Positions 62,359-64,000 of a DNA stretch of 64,000 nucleotides are shown piece after piece (the stretch's first letter is position 1; every line of letters starts with the position of its first letter). A program made the position numbers and the translations under genes. The notes below the pieces were generated by a model, which made no database searches, was not told where the DNA came from, and saw only the letters and a list, made by a program, of their open reading frames with translations. The stretch comes from Methanosarcina barkeri str. Wiesmoor (GTDB lineage: Archaea; Halobacteriota; Methanosarcinia; Methanosarcinales; Methanosarcinaceae): NCBI RefSeq assembly GCF_000969985.1, contig NZ_CP009526.1, positions 1,612,001 to 1,676,000 on the forward strand, written 5' to 3'.

Positions 62359-62657
62359 ACTTATCTCCTGTTAAAGTTAAATTTCGGTTAAACCAGGTCC
62401 TGCTTTGTTTTCTTTTTATGGTTATAACTTTTGAGGTTCAATTTATATCTACTTGTAAGGTTTTTCTATTTACAGGCTCGGGTTTCGTGTAGAAACAAAG
62501 AGATATTTAAAAACAAGGAAACAGTTAATATATAAATTATTGATTTCATCTGTATATTAACAAATTATCTTCATTACAAACAATAACTGTCGGCTTAAAG
62601 TTATTGTTAAAGTTATTGTATTCTAAGCCGGAGGGGCTATGTAAAGTTTCTGGGGGG
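62359..62657. other. Divergent promoter region
   Basis: About 300 bp between the QueG-like gene and the beta-helix gene. AT-rich tracts near 62500-62550 (aatatataaattattga) could be a box A for the plus strand. No gene. Confidence 0.4.
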
Positions 62658-64000
62658 TTGGTTCTGAGAATTGTACTTATCGGAGATTGTAGCAGCAGGC
62701 GGAGGTTAAATGCCGTGCTGATTGTTATTTTATTTTTACTTTCGGCAGGCGTCGGAAGTGCAGAGGTCATTTATGTAGAGCCTGGAAACTCGATCCAGGC
62801 TGCAGTAAATAACTCTACGTCCGGAGATATAGTTATCGTGAAAGCCGGGGAATATCAGGAGAATATTGTTGTCAATGTTTCAGGTATAAATATCAGTTCG
62901 GAGTTTGAGAACCCTGAAAATGTGCTTATAAGGACGAGGGATGAAAATTCCAGTGTGTTTCAGATTAAAGCCGATAATGTAACTGTCAGCGGCTTCAATA
63001 TAACCGGGTCAGGGGAAGTTTCCAACGTCTCTGTCTCCAGCATCTCTAATGTTTCAGGTTTTTCAAACGTTTCCGAAATGGGCAATGATTCCAGTGGCTT
63101 CAATAATTCCAGTGATTTTGAGAGTGCCGATCCTGAGCAGGCTTTCAGTTCAGAGCCAGATAAGCCTACATACCAATGGGATGGGTTTGGTTGTCCCTCA
63201 GCAGGGATTTGCCTTGAGCAGGTTAACAACTGCACAGTCGAGAATAACATATTTTTCGAAAATAGGTACGGGGTTTATCTGCAGGATTCCAAGAATAGTA
63301 CAGTCTTGAAGAATACTTTTTTCCGCAACGGCATCTGGCTTGACGAAGGGTGCGGCGAAAACCTGCTAATAAATAATGCTATTGAAGAGAGTAACCTCAT
63401 TATTGGGGCCCACTGCTGGGATAATATAATGTTCCAGAACAGGGTTTCAAACGGTGAAGGAATAAGTATTGCCTGTTGTGGTGGAAACAATCTTGTCTCA
63501 AGAAATGAAATTATAAACTGCAGTAATGGAATTGACATCTATGACGTTCAGGCAAGGACCGTCCTGCGTGACAACCTGATTCTAGGCTGCGAGAAAGGGA
63601 TTTATCTAACTTTCGTCTTCGATTCCAGAGTTTATAATAACACGATTTCAAACGGAAGCACAGGCATTTTTCTAAGAGAGGACTGCCACGACAATGAGCT
63701 GTCTAACAATACAATAACAACGAGTAACGAATCTGGCATTTACCTGCTGGACTACAGTGCAGATAACCGCATTTATAACAATTACTTCAATAATCGCGTA
63801 AATGTTAAAGCCGAAAATACTAAAGGAAATATCTGGAATACTACACAGTCGCCAGGGACAAACATCGTAGGAGGACCAAGCATGGGAGGAAATTTCTGGG
63901 CGAATCCGGAAGGGACCGGCTTCTCTCAGGTCTCAAATGATTCAAACTCGGATGGGATCTGCGATTTACCATTCCAGATTAATGGAAGCGATTTCGATTA
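62658..64000 (+). CDS. NosD-like secreted beta-helix protein, 3' end outside window
   Basis: The open frame continues to the right edge (over 440 codons). A basic stretch (SSRRRLNAVL) and a hydrophobic core ending VGSAEV form a signal peptide. VEPGNSIQAAVNNSTSGDIV starts the PbH1/NosD right-handed beta-helix, and many N-x-I/V-x-x-N type rungs follow (NNTISNGSTGIFLRED, NNYFNN). Near the edge GGNFWANPEGTGFS and SDGICDLPFQI are typical of Methanosarcina NosD-type surface proteins. The start may be TTG 62658, or GTG 62715 behind a good GGAGG. Probably a cell-surface or S-layer-associated protein. Confidence 0.8.
   Translation, partial: MVLRIVLIGDCSSRRRLNAVLIVILFLLSAGVGSAEVIYVEPGNSIQAAVNNSTSGDIVIVKAGEYQENIVVNVSGINISSEFENPENVLIRTRDENSSVFQIKADNVTVSGFNITGSGEVSNVSVSSISNVSGFSNVSEMGNDSSGFNNSSDFESADPEQAFSSEPDKPTYQWDGFGCPSAGICLEQVNNCTVENNIFFENRYGVYLQDSKNSTVLKNTFFRNGIWLDEGCGENLLINNAIEESNLIIGAHCWDNIMFQNRVSNGEGISIACCGGNNLVSRNEIINCSNGIDIYDVQARTVLRDNLILGCEKGIYLTFVFDSRVYNNTISNGSTGIFLREDCHDNELSNNTITTSNESGIYLLDYSADNRIYNNYFNNRVNVKAENTKGNIWNTTQSPGTNIVGGPSMGGNFWANPEGTGFSQVSNDSNSDGICDLPFQINGSDFD

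Overview
The window looks like a Methanosarcina chromosome segment. It carries the F420H2 dehydrogenase operon with the genus-specific subunit FpoO, methanofuran and F420 biosynthesis genes, a bacterial-type grpE-dnaK-dnaJ cluster, archaeal lipid genes, Trk potassium uptake, and archaeal box A / Shine-Dalgarno signals in moderate-GC DNA with AT-rich spacers. The gene order tes-ferredoxin-GGR-cof-fpo is one I associate with M. acetivorans, but I cannot name the species.

Layout. 0-4 kb (minus strand): an ABC efflux-type operon with a secreted PGF-CTERM-like protein, two FtsX/MacB-like permeases and the first codons of the ATPase. 4-7 kb: a TetR gene behind a triplicated promoter/operator, then a radical SAM enzyme and gene debris. 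7.3-11.3 kb: tRNA-Ala(CGC), aEF-1beta, a zinc-ribbon protein and the methanofuran genes mfnE, mfnF, mfnD set among related palindromic repeats. 11.6-16.3 kb: a membrane protein and grpE-dnaK-dnaJ. 16.4 kb: a 241-bp pure pyrimidine minisatellite. 17-27.5 kb: two trkA-trkH pairs separated by accessory cargo (CcdA-like protein, ArsR-rhodanese regulator, HAD phosphatase, orphan ModA, IS200/IS605-like hairpins). 27.9 kb: a 414-bp MITE-like element. 28.5-38.8 kb (minus): the lipid locus (GGR, ferredoxin, tetraether synthase, TetR) and the F420 locus (cofC, two cofH, cofG) with a CrtI-like flavoprotein and its ferredoxin. 40-50.3 kb: fpoABCDHIJJKLMNO. 50.9-57.2 kb: a 2096-residue secreted LVIVD-propeller/RHS protein with a variable C-terminus, followed by a second, inverted MITE copy. 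57.8-64 kb: GNAT, DUF1648, HD hydrolase, secreted protein, QueG-like Fe-S protein and a truncated NosD-like beta-helix protein.

How the genes work together. CofC/G/H make F420, whose reduced form feeds electrons into Fpo and on to methanophenazine. MfnD/F/E build methanofuran, the first C1 carrier. GGR, its ferredoxin and Tes finish archaeal membrane lipids by saturating and then covalently joining chains, and the adjacent TetR gene with two palindromes is a candidate switch for this.

The most unusual features are: four tandem copies of the fpoK translation start that create three overlapping 15-codon micro-ORFs; a tetR leader of three promoter-operator-uORF repeats; MITE copies, one with an intact 8-bp target duplication; candidate AUA/AUU start codons; and the giant archaeal RHS protein. 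Short tandem repeats are abundant in the spacers.
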